64,000 bases of DNA from Helicobacter cappadocius (GCF_030688855.1 NZ_JAUYZK010000001.1:124001-188000); one strand, 5' to 3'. Numbered from the stretch's first letter, positions 45,924 to 55,723 are shown. Translations and numbers: made by a program. The notes: a model not told the origin generated them from the sequence alone.

Positions 45924-46670
45924 CTATTTCTTATATCCTACAGAAAGCATTTTTCTTCTCAAATACGCGATCTTTGTCTGTAATGGAAGTTCTTTTGGAC
46001 AAGTATCATGACAAGCAATTAAACTCATGCATCCAAATACTCCATCATCATTTCCTACAAGTTCATAAAAATCATCATCTGTACGTTTATCATGCGGATC
46101 AATCATAAATCTAACCACACGATTCATTCCTGCTGCACCAATAAAATCTTCACGCATTAGTTTGGTAGCACAACTCGCTATACAACAACCACACTCAATG
46201 CATCTTTCAAGCTCAAATACTTCTTGGGCAACATCAGGCTCAATTCTTTCTTCAGGTTTAGAAATATCAAAAGTTTCGTTTGTATGTATCCAGCTCTCAA
46301 CACGTTTAGCCATACCCGCAAACCACTCTCCAGTATTGACACTCAAATCCTTGATGAGCTTGAATGCAGGCAATGGCATCAATGTAATCACGCCATCAGG
46401 AAAATCTTTAGTAAGAGTTTTACAAGCAAGTCTAGGGCGACCGTTAATCATCATCGCACAACTTCCACAAATTCCTGCTCGACAAACAAAATCAAAACTC
46501 AAGTCAGGATCTTGATGCTCTCTTATCATATTCAAAGCAATAAAAATTGTCATTGAATGGGCTTCTTCTAGCTGATATTCCCTAAAATGAGGCTTAGATA
46601 CCGCACTTTGAGGATCAAATTTTAAAACCCTGATTGTAATAATTCTTCCTTTATTTTCTTGAGCACTCAT
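45924..46670 (-). CDS. frdB: Fumarate reductase iron-sulfur subunit
   Basis: The product has 248 residues. The three clusters are seen as [21 protein letters not shown] (2Fe-2S), [11 protein letters not shown] (with CHDTCP, 4Fe-4S) and the third Cys set near [10 protein letters not shown] (3Fe-4S). It transfers electrons from FrdC to FrdA in menaquinol:fumarate reductase. It overlaps frdA by four bases and is the last frd gene. Confidence 0.96.
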   Translation of the reverse strand: MSAQENKGRIITIRVLKFDPQSAVSKPHFREYQLEEAHSMTIFIALNMIREHQDPDLSFDFVCRAGICGSCAMMINGRPRLACKTLTKDFPDGVITLMPLPAFKLIKDLSVNTGEWFAGMAKRVESWIHTNETFDISKPEERIEPDVAQEVFELERCIECGCCIASCATKLMREDFIGAAGMNRVVRFMIDPHDKRTDDDFYELVGNDDGVFGCMSLIACHDTCPKELPLQTKIAYLRRKMLSVGYKK

Positions 46671-48652
46671 TTTTCATCTCCTAATCGTTGATTTTTGGCT
46701 TTATATCTAGGCAATAAATCAAATGGCATCAAAGCTTCTTGAAGTTGATATCTATCGCCTCCCTTGTTTTGAATCTCTTCTGTGATTTTTTTGATTTCTT
46801 CATCTCTTTTTTCCTTTAGAGGATGGGGTATAAAATTTCCCTTAGCTCCATAACCTCTAAAATCTGGGGTGAGTTCCATCTTCATAATATCTAAATCTTC
46901 ATATTCTAAAGTAGGTAGAGTTTGATCGGGATTAGGCCAAGAAGCAAGTGTTCTTTTAAGCCATTTTTCATCATCTCTTTTGGGGTAATCTATCCTTGTA
47001 TGTGCTCCTCTAGATTCTGTTCTCTCCAAAGCACCTTTTGCAACACAAAGAGCAATTTTGAGCATTCTTGGAACCCTATAAGCATCTTCAAGTTCAGGGT
47101 TGTTATGCATTTTTTTATTTTTTACATTGAGATTTTTAGAACGTTTATAAAGCTCTTCAAGTTCTTTGACAGCTTCTTGCAACAAAGGACCATCTCGAAA
47201 AACTCCAACTTTTTCATCCATAATGGTTTTCATTTTATTTTTAATTTCATACACATCTTCATTGCCACCATTGCTAAGCAAAGAAGCCAAATATTTTTCC
47301 TCTTTTTCCAAGAAAAACTCAATTGTTTTGGATTGAACATCAATCTCAGCATCGACACAAAATTCAGCAAAGTAGTCCCCAATAATCATACCTGCGACCA
47401 CTGCTTCACTCACAGAATTTCCACCTAGTCGATTGAATCCATGCAGATCCCAGCAAGAAGCCTCGCCTGCACAAAACAATCCTTTTAAATGAGTGTGTCC
47501 CTGATAATTTGTTCTTACACCACCCATTGAATAGTGTTGCATAGGCTTAATAGGAACCCACCCTTTGCTTCCCTCATCAGCAGGATCAATCCCAGCAAAA
47601 GTTTTGGCAATATCTTGAACATCTCGTAAATTTCGTTCAATATGAGCTCGACCTAGTATTGAAATATCTAGCCAAACATGCTCTCCATAAGGAGATTTCA
47701 CACCTTTGCCACTTTTGATATGCTCCAAAATTCTTCTAGAAACAACATCTCTACTTGCAAGTTCTTTTTTCTCAGGTTCATAATCAGGCATAAATCGATA
47801 ACCATCTTTGTCCCTAAGCACACCACCATCCCCGCGACAACCTTCAGTCATCAATATTCCACTAGGCACCAAACAAGTTGGGTGAAATTGAACTGCTTCC
47901 ATATTGCCAAGTTTAGCAACTCCTGTTTCCATAGCAATAGCAGCACCCACACCATCACATATCACAGCATTTGTAGTGTGTGCATATACACGACCATATC
48001 CACCTGTAGCCAACAAAGTACCTTTTGAAATATAAGCAGAAATTTCGCCTGTTATAAGATCCCTTACAATAGCCCCATAGCACTTGCCATTTTCGTGTAT
48101 AATCGAGACCGCTTCTTTCCTATCACGAATATCCACACCATTTTTGTAAGCCTCATTAGCCACAGCATACAACATAGAATGTCCAGTCGCGTCAGCTGTA
48201 AAACAGGTTCTCCATTTTTTTGTCCCACCAAAATCTCTTGATTGGATATATCCATGCTTGCTAGCATCTTCTGTGATGGTGACATGCTCACCGTTGATAA
48301 CTGCAGGTCTATCTCCTTGCTTGATTCTTGTCCAAGGAACTCCAAATCCAGCTAGTTCTCTAATTGCCTTAGGAGCTGTAGTAACAAACATTCTAGCTAC
48401 ATTTTGATCACATCCCCAATCGCTTCCTTTTACGGTATCCATAAAATGAAGATCTTCATTGTCTCCTTCACTCATCTTACCATTTCCAAGACTTGCTTGC
48501 ATACCCCCTTGTGCAGCAGCTGAGTGGCTTCTACGCACAGGAACCAAACTCAAAACAATTACATTCAAACCTTTTTGTTTGGCTGAAACCGCAGCCCTAA
48601 GACCTGCCAAACCACCACCGATAATCAATGAATCGCAATATGTTACCTTCAT
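46667..48652 (-). CDS. frdA: Fumarate reductase flavoprotein subunit
   Basis: The product has 661 residues. FAD-binding [14 protein letters not shown] is at the N-terminus, the covalent FAD His in [18 protein letters not shown], and the active-site regions [20 protein letters not shown] and [20 protein letters not shown] are intact. The length is typical of the epsilonproteobacterial (Wolinella-type) enzyme. It reduces fumarate to succinate as terminal step of anaerobic respiration. It overlaps frdB by 4 bases and follows frdC by 3. Confidence 0.97.
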   Translation of the reverse strand: MKVTYCDSLIIGGGLAGLRAAVSAKQKGLNVIVLSLVPVRRSHSAAAQGGMQASLGNGKMSEGDNEDLHFMDTVKGSDWGCDQNVARMFVTTAPKAIRELAGFGVPWTRIKQGDRPAVINGEHVTITEDASKHGYIQSRDFGGTKKWRTCFTADATGHSMLYAVANEAYKNGVDIRDRKEAVSIIHENGKCYGAIVRDLITGEISAYISKGTLLATGGYGRVYAHTTNAVICDGVGAAIAMETGVAKLGNMEAVQFHPTCLVPSGILMTEGCRGDGGVLRDKDGYRFMPDYEPEKKELASRDVVSRRILEHIKSGKGVKSPYGEHVWLDISILGRAHIERNLRDVQDIAKTFAGIDPADEGSKGWVPIKPMQHYSMGGVRTNYQGHTHLKGLFCAGEASCWDLHGFNRLGGNSVSEAVVAGMIIGDYFAEFCVDAEIDVQSKTIEFFLEKEEKYLASLLSNGGNEDVYEIKNKMKTIMDEKVGVFRDGPLLQEAVKELEELYKRSKNLNVKNKKMHNNPELEDAYRVPRMLKIALCVAKGALERTESRGAHTRIDYPKRDDEKWLKRTLASWPNPDQTLPTLEYEDLDIMKMELTPDFRGYGAKGNFIPHPLKEKRDEEIKKITEEIQNKGGDRYQLQEALMPFDLLPRYKAKNQRLGDEK

Positions 48653-48655
48653 AAC

Positions 48656-49417
48656 TTATTCTCCCTTGCCATATATTTGTGTGTCAATATGTTTGTAATT
48701 TATGTTTGGATCTGTTTGGGTAAGACCTTTTGCTATATATGCGTAGTAGGTAAAAAGCCCCAAAACAATAAAAAACACGCTCATCGCCCACTTAACCCTT
48801 CTGAGATTAGCAATGCCTAATTTTTCAAACCAGCCCCACTTAATACATAATCTATAAAGTCCAATAGAACCGTGCAATTCAACAGCAAAAAGCAAAAAGA
48901 TATAAAGTAACCAAAAGTGCTCACTCACGAATCTATATGCTGAGCCATTTGGCCCTATTGTATCAGGCTGTGTAAGCATTACAAACAAGTGAATGCTTGC
49001 TAAAAAGAACATTGCAAATCCAGTCCCTGCTTGAATAACCCATAGACTCGTATCACTATGCTTCATCAGATGTTTATGAGTTCTCAAAATCATAAATTGT
49101 CTATAGTTGATAGGAAACTTTCTCATCGCTAAAAATGCATGAACAACTAAAACAATAATAATAAAAACAGCGACTCCGCTTACAATAGCTGGATTTCCTG
49201 CTTTGGAAATAAAGCTTCCCTCAAAAAATTTAGCGACTTTATACATCGCCTCATCGCTAATAAGGATGCTTGATACCAAAAACATATGCCCTATCATAAA
49301 TAATGCCAAAAATAATCCAGTCGCACTCTGCCAAAAATCAAGTCTAGCTGGGGTCTTACTTTTTTTGCGTTCAGTAGTGATACCCAAATAACCCTCAATG
49401 ATTTTATCTTGTTGCAT
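48656..49417 (-). CDS. frdC: Fumarate reductase cytochrome b subunit
   Basis: The product has 253 residues. Five membrane helices carry conserved His residues for two hemes b (for example in GHMFLVSSIL, FLASIHLFVMLT and FAVELHGSIGLYRL). This is the diheme menaquinol-oxidising anchor of Wolinella-type fumarate reductase. It is the first gene of frdCAB. AGGAG precedes the ATG. Confidence 0.96.
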   Translation of the reverse strand: MQQDKIIEGYLGITTERKKSKTPARLDFWQSATGLFLALFMIGHMFLVSSILISDEAMYKVAKFFEGSFISKAGNPAIVSGVAVFIIIVLVVHAFLAMRKFPINYRQFMILRTHKHLMKHSDTSLWVIQAGTGFAMFFLASIHLFVMLTQPDTIGPNGSAYRFVSEHFWLLYIFLLFAVELHGSIGLYRLCIKWGWFEKLGIANLRRVKWAMSVFFIVLGLFTYYAYIAKGLTQTDPNINYKHIDTQIYGKGE

Positions 49418-49539
49418 CTATCTCTCCTTTTTGTTGTGTGAATTAAATCTTCAAATAAATAATCCTTATTTGATTAGATTTATCGGTTTGAATTGCTTAA
49501 CATCCATCCACTACGCTCTATTTCTATCTATAACAAAAT

Positions 49540-49725
49540 CTAAGATTTTTTAGCATAACAGAGGGAATATTTTGCAAGAGTTCTAAAAGCAATGACGCTA
49601 TGATTATTGTTTTTGAGATTGATTTTGATGACAAATGCTTCCTTATTGTTAATATCAGCAAGAGAACTCGCCACATCTGTCAGATGACCACTTTGAGTCT
49701 TTATAGATGAAATATTCACTCGCAT
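49540..49725 (-). CDS. Small protein of unknown function with strong ribosome site
   Basis: The frame encodes 61 residues (MRVNISSIKTQSGHLTDVASS..AKKS). It has AGGAG at five bases before the ATG. The sequence alternates polar and hydrophobic residues in a beta-alpha manner (EAFVIKINLKN, HSVIAFRTLAKYS). I do not recognise the family. It lies upstream of frdC in the same direction with 122 bases between them. The good initiation site is the best reason to take it as a gene. Confidence 0.5.
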   Translation of the reverse strand: MRVNISSIKTQSGHLTDVASSLADINNKEAFVIKINLKNNNHSVIAFRTLAKYSLCYAKKS

Positions 49726-49818
49726 TCAATCTCCTAAACTCTAATTGCGTTAGATATAATTATAAGACAATTTTTGTTAAAAAATGTCTTAAAATTTTAA
49801 ACCTATTAAGAAATACTC

Positions 49819-49857
49819 ATTCTTACAAAAAGGATGATACTTTTTGTAAGAATTTTT
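49819..49857 (+). terminator. Strong plus-strand hairpin terminator upstream of tpiA
   Basis: ATTCTTACAAAAAG (49819-49832) pairs perfectly with CTTTTTGTAAGAAT (49840-49853) around a 7-base loop, and TTTT follows on the plus strand. No plus-strand gene lies before it; a TATAAT at 49755-49760 and an imperfect repeat at 49763-49791 lie just upstream, so it could end a small RNA of about 90 bases. Confidence 0.6.
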
Positions 49858-49949
49858 GTACCTGATTTGGAAAAATCAAACTCTAAAGAAAATTTCAAAA
49901 ACTTTCAGATTTTCAAACCAAAATAATTTCACTCAAATAAGATTTTCTG

Positions 49950-49971
49950 ATTTGAGTTCAAAAACTCAAAT
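49950..49971. repeat. 9-bp inverted repeat upstream of tpiA
   Basis: ATTTGAGTT and AACTCAAAT around CAAA. The arms contain the same TTTGAGTT/AACTCAAA sequences as the cfa palindrome at 37243-37270. A further inverse half ACTCAAAT lies at 49931-49938. The site is 55-76 bases before the tpiA ATG and just upstream of a TAAAAT at about 49989. Confidence 0.5.
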
Positions 49972-50025
49972 ATTCTAAAAATACTTGCTAAAATATCAAA
50001 CATTCCAAAAATACTAAGAGGCATT

Positions 50026-50727
50026 ATGACAAAAATTGTTGCAGCAAATTTCAAAACCAATCATACAAAAAAAACTACAAAAAGCTATCTAGAGTCTCTT
50101 GAAAAGAAACTTTTAGCATCTGATAAAATCTATATTTTTCCAACTCCCATAGCATTGTGTGAAAATAATTTTAAACATCTAAAAGTGGGGACTCAAAACG
50201 CCTATCCTATTTTAAATGGTGCCTTCACAGGTGAAGTAGGCCTAGAATCCCTCAAAGAACTAGATATTAAAACAATCCTTATTGGTCATAGCGAAAGAAG
50301 AAACATTTTAGGAGAATCTCAAAAATTCTGTGCTGAAAAGTTTGATTTCTTTGCCAAAGAAGATTTTGAAATCATTTATTGCGTCGGCGAAGACATATCC
50401 ATTAGGGAAAAAGGGGTTGAAAATGTCAAAAAATTCATCAAAACCCAATTTGAAAATATTCCTGTCCAATATCCAAAACTCATTATCGCCTATGAGCCTA
50501 TTTGGGCTATCGGAAGTGGAATGAGTGCATCAGCTGAACAGATACAACAAACGCACAGTTTTATAAAAGAAATCTCTCCTGCTCCAGTTTTATATGGTGG
50601 GAGTGTGAATATAAAAAATATCGCTGAAATTTTAAATATACAAGAAGTTGATGGGGTTCTTGTTGGGAGTGCCTCACTTAATATCGATAGTTTCTATAAA
50701 ATAATCCAAGAAGCTAGAAATAAATAA
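50026..50727 (+). CDS. tpiA: Triosephosphate isomerase
   Basis: The product has 233 residues, short as in other Campylobacterota. The catalytic Lys is in AANFKTNHT, His in IGHSERRN, Glu in AYEPIWAIGSG, and the phosphate loop is YGGSVN. It interconverts dihydroxyacetone phosphate and glyceraldehyde 3-phosphate. It is followed after 10 bases by lpxD. In H. pylori fabI stands between tpiA and lpxD as recalled; it is absent here. Confidence 0.94.
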   Translation: MTKIVAANFKTNHTKKTTKSYLESLEKKLLASDKIYIFPTPIALCENNFKHLKVGTQNAYPILNGAFTGEVGLESLKELDIKTILIGHSERRNILGESQKFCAEKFDFFAKEDFEIIYCVGEDISIREKGVENVKKFIKTQFENIPVQYPKLIIAYEPIWAIGSGMSASAEQIQQTHSFIKEISPAPVLYGGSVNIKNIAEILNIQEVDGVLVGSASLNIDSFYKIIQEARNK

Positions 50728-50737
50728 AGGAGAAGAA

Positions 50738-51709
50738 ATGAAGCTTAGTAAAATGTTAGAATCCATAGGAATAGACACTTCCCTCAATAAGGATTTTGAA
50801 GTAAAAGCACTTGCGCCTTTAGAGAGTGCATTAGAAAATGAAGTGAGCTATATTGATCAAAACAAATATCTATCAAGCCTAAAAGAATCCAAAGCTGGAG
50901 CAGTCCTTATAAAAGAAAAAGATGTTACCCATGTCCCCTCTCATATGCAATCAATCGTTGTCCCAAATCCACATCTAGCTTTTGCCAAACTTTCTGCTTT
51001 TTTTGCTAAAGATGAGTTTGCTTACCCAACAGCAGAAAAAAATCAAATACAAATCGGTGAAAATACGACAATAATGCCAAATGTATTTTTAGGCAATAAT
51101 GTAAAAATAGGTAAAAATTGCACCCTGATGCCTGGAGTAGTTATCAGCGATAATGTAAATATCGGAGATGGGTGCAAAATATTTCCTAATGTCGTTATAT
51201 ACAGAGATACACACATTGGTAGTAATGTTTTTATACATGCAGGGACAATTATCGGCAGTGATGGATTTGGATATGCACATAATGAAAAAGGTGAGCATGT
51301 AAAAATCCAGCACAACGGCAAGGTCGTCATTGAAAATGATGTTGAAATAGGGGCCAATAACACTATTGATCGAGCGGTATTTGGAGAAACACGTATCAAA
51401 AAAGGTTCAAAAATTGACAATCTTGTTCAGATTGGTCATAATTGCACTATTGGCGAACACACCTTGCTTGTCTCACAAGTTGGACTTGCAGGATCTACCA
51501 GCACAGGAAGAAATGTAGTTATGGGTGGTCAAGCAGGAACAGGGGGACATATTCATATTGGAGATTTTACCCAAATAGCAGGGAGGGGCGCTGTAGGAAA
51601 AAATCTTCCACCAAACACAAAATGGGGCGGTCATCCACTTATGGAATTAGATGAATGGATGAAATTTTTCGTAACATTACGTAGAATGGTCAAAAAGAAA
51701 AGCGAGTAA
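50738..51709 (+). CDS. lpxD: UDP-3-O-acylglucosamine N-acyltransferase
   Basis: The product has 323 residues. An N-terminal uridine-binding domain is followed by left-handed beta-helix hexapeptide repeats (for example IGENTTIMPNVFLGNNVKIG), the LpxD signature GTIIGSDGFGYAHNEKG with the catalytic His nearby (VQIGHNCTIG), and a C-terminal helix. It adds the second acyl chain in lipid A synthesis. AGGAGAAG lies before the ATG. It is convergent with cheR. Confidence 0.95.
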   Translation: MKLSKMLESIGIDTSLNKDFEVKALAPLESALENEVSYIDQNKYLSSLKESKAGAVLIKEKDVTHVPSHMQSIVVPNPHLAFAKLSAFFAKDEFAYPTAEKNQIQIGENTTIMPNVFLGNNVKIGKNCTLMPGVVISDNVNIGDGCKIFPNVVIYRDTHIGSNVFIHAGTIIGSDGFGYAHNEKGEHVKIQHNGKVVIENDVEIGANNTIDRAVFGETRIKKGSKIDNLVQIGHNCTIGEHTLLVSQVGLAGSTSTGRNVVMGGQAGTGGHIHIGDFTQIAGRGAVGKNLPPNTKWGGHPLMELDEWMKFFVTLRRMVKKKSE

Positions 51710-51735
51710 TCAATCCAAATATTTTTTCGCTTTTT
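51698..51735. terminator. Bidirectional terminator between lpxD and cheR
   Basis: AAAAGCGA (51698-51705) pairs with TCGCTTTT (51727-51734); the plus strand continues with T and the minus strand with CTTTTTG. It includes the last codons of both genes. Confidence 0.55.
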
Positions 51736-52564
51736 GATAATAAACAACCCTTCCAATCATATTCTTATCAAAAAGCACACTATTGGGTATTAAATCAGCG
51801 TGTCCCACATACATTCGACCATTATCTTTTAAGACTTTATAAAACCTTTCTATTGTTTTAAGGCGATAGGCTTCGTCAAAATAGATCATCATATTGCGTG
51901 AAAAAATAATGTCAAACTCTCCTAAATTTAAAAAATCTTCATCAAAAATATTGACCAGTTTATATTCACATTTTGGCAATAATCTTTTTTTGATTTTAAA
52001 ATCCTTCCCCAAAGGATCAAAAAAACTATTTCTTAATTCATTACTTAAACGATGCAAAGATCTAGCAGAATAAATACCCTCCTCGCCCTGTTTAATAGCA
52101 TCAGAATTGATATCAATCCCACATATGGACACTCTATCTATATTGATCCCTGCTTGAGAAATAAGCATTCCTATTGAATAAACTTCATCTCCACTAGAGC
52201 ATGGGGCTGAAAGAATTCTAATATTCCCTTGTAGAGATTTGGCAAAATCAACAGCTATCTCTAGTTGTAATAACTCTCTATAAAAGTAGGTCTCATTCAC
52301 TGTAACCAGATTAAGTGCTTCTTGTCTAAAAAGCGAATCTCCCAAAATTTTGTTACTCAAATCCCTAAAGGTCGCAATACTGTGAGCTTGTGCAAAATAA
52401 CTTAACCTATGCTTGATAACATCTTGCTTTGGAGTGAGATCTACTCCAGATATCTTTTTGATAGTTTGAATAAACTCCACCAAACCATCATCATCACTAG
52501 GAAGAGGAACAAGTTTTGGTTTTTCTTCAACAATAGGTTCTTTTTCTTTTTTTCTAAAAAACAT
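51710..52564 (-). CDS. cheR: Chemotaxis protein methyltransferase CheR
   Basis: The product has 284 residues. A charged N-terminal tail (about 30 residues) precedes the CheR N-domain and the SAM domain with TVNETYFYRELLQLE, RILSAPCSSGDEVYSIGM and FDIIFSRNMMIYFDE. It methylates glutamates of chemoreceptors. It overlaps cheB by 11 bases. H. pylori lacks cheR and cheB, while C. jejuni and several enterohepatic Helicobacter have them, so this is a marker that the organism is not H. pylori. Confidence 0.92.
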   Translation of the reverse strand: MFFRKKEKEPIVEEKPKLVPLPSDDDGLVEFIQTIKKISGVDLTPKQDVIKHRLSYFAQAHSIATFRDLSNKILGDSLFRQEALNLVTVNETYFYRELLQLEIAVDFAKSLQGNIRILSAPCSSGDEVYSIGMLISQAGINIDRVSICGIDINSDAIKQGEEGIYSARSLHRLSNELRNSFFDPLGKDFKIKKRLLPKCEYKLVNIFDEDFLNLGEFDIIFSRNMMIYFDEAYRLKTIERFYKVLKDNGRMYVGHADLIPNSVLFDKNMIGRVVYYQKAKKYLD

Positions 52565-53117
52565 ATAAGAAACTCTCCAACTTTATTCTGATGTCATCTA
52601 AATGCATCACATTCACATCAGGATTTATCTCTTTTGCTTTTTTTGGCATTCCATAAACAATCGCACTCTCTTCACTCTCTGCAATACAAGTAGCACCAGC
52701 ACGATAAAGATCAAAAAGTCCTTTTGCTCCATCATCTCCAATACCCGTGAGAAGAATTGCCAACACATCAATGAAACCACAAATATTCACAGCTGATTGA
52801 AACAAAACATTGATATTGGGATTATAAATGCTTTCTACATCTTTGGGAATAAGGCTAAGAGGTGTATCTTCAGAAAGAACCGATGTTTTACTGCATACAA
52901 AAACCTTAGGGGAAAGGAGTTCTTTTTTTGAGACTTCTATAGCCTGCATATTCATTTCACGTCCAAATTGCGAAACAAAATAAGGGACAAAAACGCTGTT
53001 CATATGCTGTGCAATAACGATAGGGGTATTAGAATTATTGATGCCTTTTAAGAGCCTATTAAGATGACCGGGGCCACCTGTGGATGCCCCGATAAGCACG
53101 AGTTTTGATTTTTTCAA
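52554..53117 (-). CDS. cheB: Chemotaxis methylesterase CheB, catalytic domain only
   Basis: The product has 187 residues. It has the catalytic Ser in [11 protein letters not shown], His in [14 protein letters not shown] and Asp in [12 protein letters not shown]. No receiver domain is present, so activity is not controlled by CheA phosphorylation in the usual way; C. jejuni CheB is also receiver-less. It overlaps the chemoreceptor gene by four bases (ATGA). Confidence 0.92.
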   Translation of the reverse strand: MKKSKLVLIGASTGGPGHLNRLLKGINNSNTPIVIAQHMNSVFVPYFVSQFGREMNMQAIEVSKKELLSPKVFVCSKTSVLSEDTPLSLIPKDVESIYNPNINVLFQSAVNICGFIDVLAILLTGIGDDGAKGLFDLYRAGATCIAESEESAIVYGMPKKAKEINPDVNVMHLDDIRIKLESFLYVF

Positions 53118-54799
53118 GTTTTAAACTCGGCGAGTTTGTTATTCAAGATTTCTGTCATTTTATTAAGGTGTTCAGCCACACTAGCAATCTCCTCTACACT
53201 TCTTGCATTTTCAGTAGAAATATCGTTGATTCCTGAAACGCCTTGTATGATTCCTTCGATACTTTTTCCGGTCTCAATATAATTATCTACAGTTTTATCA
53301 GCAGTGGTGATAGCATCATTCATAATCTTGTTCATACTTGTTATTTTATCTTGAACTTCGCTAGAAATATGTGTCAATTCCTCAATTTTTTGAGAATTTT
53401 TGTTCATTTGCTCACTTGCATCTGAAATTTCTTGGACTATTACAGAAATTGTAGAATTAATTTCAGTGAGACTTTTTTGCGTTCTCTCTGCTAGATTTCT
53501 AACTTCATCAGCAACCACTGCAAAACCTCTGCCGTGTTCTCCTGCTCTAGCAGCCTCAATAGCCGCATTAAGTGCAAGAAGATTTGTTTGATCGGCAATT
53601 TCATCAATGATATAGAGGATTGATTTTACATCATCAGCATTTTTGCTTAACTGCTCGATTTTTACAGCAAGTTCAGCTTCTGTTTTTGCAGATATGACAA
53701 TCTGATTAGAGAGATTTCCAATAGCTTCATTGGCAGTATGCACATATTCCCTAGCTTCTTGAAGATCTTTTTTACTGCCTTGTGCTACATCAATAGATGT
53801 GTGCATTTCTTTTTTGATCTCTTTGCTTTTGGTCGTTACATCAGAAACAATATTTGTAGATTCTTCTACACGATTCCCTGTTTGCAATGATGTAGAGCTA
53901 AGCTCATGAGCGATAGAAGAGTTCTCTGTAGATAGTTGTTTTGCCTCCACAATAAGAATTCTAACTTTTTCTATAAAATTATTGATAGCTTCACTTGCTT
54001 GTGCGACCTCATCTTTGCCTCTGATTTCGAGCTTTCTAGTAAGATCCCCATCTCCACTAGATAAATTTCTAGCACGGTGAATCAAGGTTTTCAAAGGAGT
54101 TATGATGGTTTGACGCACATAAAAGAAAGAAGCTGTGGCAATCAAAATAACTACTACCAATCCAATAATCACAAACTTAATAAGACCATCTTCTATGGAA
54201 CTAGAAACCTCGTTTTTGATTTTTTGATTTGCTTTTAAAATATCTCCAATATATGCAGTTACTATTACAATATAACCAGCATCTCTATCGACTTGCGCAT
54301 AAGCAATCTTATCTTCTGGTACGCCACCTTCTGTTTTGGGCATTTTATACTGTACATAGCCTCCACCTCTTTTAGAAACCTCAATGAAATTCTTGATATA
54401 AGGAACGCCATCAGCAGAAACTACCCTGATTCCATTTTTTCCTTCATTTTGAGGATTTACAGGATCAAAGAGTATTGTTCCATCGGTTTTAATAATAAGA
54501 GGATAGATAGCATTATCTCCAGCATTGATATTTTTAAGTATCTGTATAATATCTCCCTCTAAATAGGTCATTCTTCCATCTCTAGCATAAGATTTCCACA
54601 TTACATGTGTGGCTTGATCGATGAGATCATAAGCATCTTTAAGTTGTTGTTTTCTCTCGTCAACTGCACTTTGATCAAGTTTTCCAATGAGAAATTGCTC
54701 AATATTGGCATTGAGCTTAAAGGAACTGAAAATAATAATCCCCGTAAGCAGAATCATAGAACCAACCAATATTGCGATAATACGAGAAGATATCGTCAT
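53114..54799 (-). CDS. Methyl-accepting chemotaxis protein with periplasmic Cache-type sensor
   Basis: The product has 561 residues. The first membrane helix (near [20 protein letters not shown]) is followed by a periplasmic sensor of about 170 residues with [25 protein letters not shown] and the end [22 protein letters not shown], typical of single Cache domains. The second helix, HAMP ([16 protein letters not shown]) and the signalling hairpin [41 protein letters not shown] follow. There is no C-terminal CheR/CheB docking pentapeptide. The operon mcp-cheB-cheR suggests this receptor is adapted by its own enzymes. The ligand is unknown. Confidence 0.92.
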   Translation of the reverse strand: MTISSRIIAILVGSMILLTGIIIFSSFKLNANIEQFLIGKLDQSAVDERKQQLKDAYDLIDQATHVMWKSYARDGRMTYLEGDIIQILKNINAGDNAIYPLIIKTDGTILFDPVNPQNEGKNGIRVVSADGVPYIKNFIEVSKRGGGYVQYKMPKTEGGVPEDKIAYAQVDRDAGYIVIVTAYIGDILKANQKIKNEVSSSIEDGLIKFVIIGLVVVILIATASFFYVRQTIITPLKTLIHRARNLSSGDGDLTRKLEIRGKDEVAQASEAINNFIEKVRILIVEAKQLSTENSSIAHELSSTSLQTGNRVEESTNIVSDVTTKSKEIKKEMHTSIDVAQGSKKDLQEAREYVHTANEAIGNLSNQIVISAKTEAELAVKIEQLSKNADDVKSILYIIDEIADQTNLLALNAAIEAARAGEHGRGFAVVADEVRNLAERTQKSLTEINSTISVIVQEISDASEQMNKNSQKIEELTHISSEVQDKITSMNKIMNDAITTADKTVDNYIETGKSIEGIIQGVSGINDISTENARSVEEIASVAEHLNKMTEILNNKLAEFKT

Positions 54800-54895
54800 A
54801 AAAACTCCTTAGCCTTAATATTAAAATATTTTAAGAATAGGTCTGCCTCTAGCATTTATAAAACAGACTTAAATTCTATCGCCGAAATTATATCT

Positions 54896-54922
54896 AAAAT
54901 AATATTTTTACAATATTATTTT
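54896..54922. repeat. 11-bp inverted repeat upstream of the chemoreceptor gene
   Basis: AAAATAATATT and AATATTATTTT around TTTAC lie 97-123 bases before the chemoreceptor ATG, in the 231-base gap to the PAP2 gene. It could be an operator or a stem-loop ending the PAP2 transcript. Confidence 0.4.
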
Positions 54923-55030
54923 ATTAGAAATAAAAAATACCATCAAAAATTTATATAGTTCAAAACTAATTTGATTATTATCTACTCGCATTCACAAGGA
55001 TTGCCAAATGGGATTGTTAAAAAATTAGGT

Positions 55031-55612
55031 CTAAAAGCGATAGGCTACATTTATCCCATAACTCGTATGTCCTCTTATATCTGAATCTATATCAGGGGTG
55101 ATGCTAAGATTTTTTGGCACATATTTGCTAGTGACTATCCAAGCAACCCCCCAGCCAATAAGGCTTCCTGTGGCAACCTGCCAAATACTATGCTTACCAG
55201 CATAAACTCTGGAGGCATCTGTTAATAGTGCAAGTGTAATCACTGGAAGTGCGGGTTTATATCCATATCGATAAAATACAAATCCTGCCGCACTAAAAGC
55301 ACCTCCTGCATGACCGCTTGGCATACCTTTATAATCATCACAACAAGGTCGTTTTGCAAAAGCCACATTATAGCCTTTTTTGTGAGCAGCATCAAAACTC
55401 CGCTTCACACCTTCTATAATTCCTTGAGTTACCAAACTACCCACAGCAAGTTCTGCAAACCCTCGATAATCTTTCATCCCCAGCGAAACCACCGCCACAA
55501 AAACAGGCAAAAGTCTAAAAACATCTCCAAATCTTTCAAAATCACCTTTAGCAGATGCACTATTCACACAAGAGCTCCACAAAACTATCGCAACAAAAAT
55601 TATTTTTTTCAT
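55031..55612 (-). CDS. PAP2-family phosphatase-like protein, signal-peptide bearing
   Basis: The product has 193 residues from the ATG at 55612 (MKKIIFVAIVLWSSCVNSASA), which has AAGGGG before it; an upstream start would lack this. PAP2 motifs are seen as KRP (FAKRPCCDD), PSGHAGGAFSAAG and SRVYAGKHSIWQV. The Asp that normally follows the last His (HxxxD) is Gln here, and the first motif is not a clean K-x6-RP. The enzyme family removes phosphate from lipids. Activity is therefore uncertain. It is divergent from the TonB receptor gene and shares its regulatory gap. Confidence 0.7.
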   Translation of the reverse strand: MKKIIFVAIVLWSSCVNSASAKGDFERFGDVFRLLPVFVAVVSLGMKDYRGFAELAVGSLVTQGIIEGVKRSFDAAHKKGYNVAFAKRPCCDDYKGMPSGHAGGAFSAAGFVFYRYGYKPALPVITLALLTDASRVYAGKHSIWQVATGSLIGWGVAWIVTSKYVPKNLSITPDIDSDIRGHTSYGINVAYRF

Positions 55613-55700
55613 CAAAACCCCTTGTATCTGTAAATACAATTATATAAAAAATCATATTTAAACCTCGTAAGGGATTTAAAATATTTGAAATATATTTAAT

Positions 55701-55723
55701 ATTATAATTATCATTATTATTAT
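55701..55723. promoter_or_regulatory. Fur-like box upstream of the TonB-receptor gene
   Basis: An imperfect 11-bp inverted repeat (9 of 11 pairs) around a C, overlapping a TATAAT at 55703-55708 that is 30 bases before the ATG. Read on the minus strand it contains AATAATAATGAT, identical to the core of the hugZ site. The position over the -10 fits repression by iron-loaded Fur. Confidence 0.65.

Noticed and set aside
46922-47428. 168-codon plus-strand frame inside frdA
   Set aside because: It lies antisense to the conserved frdA coding sequence, is rich in Phe/Ile/Ser as expected from a reverse frame, and has no ribosome site.
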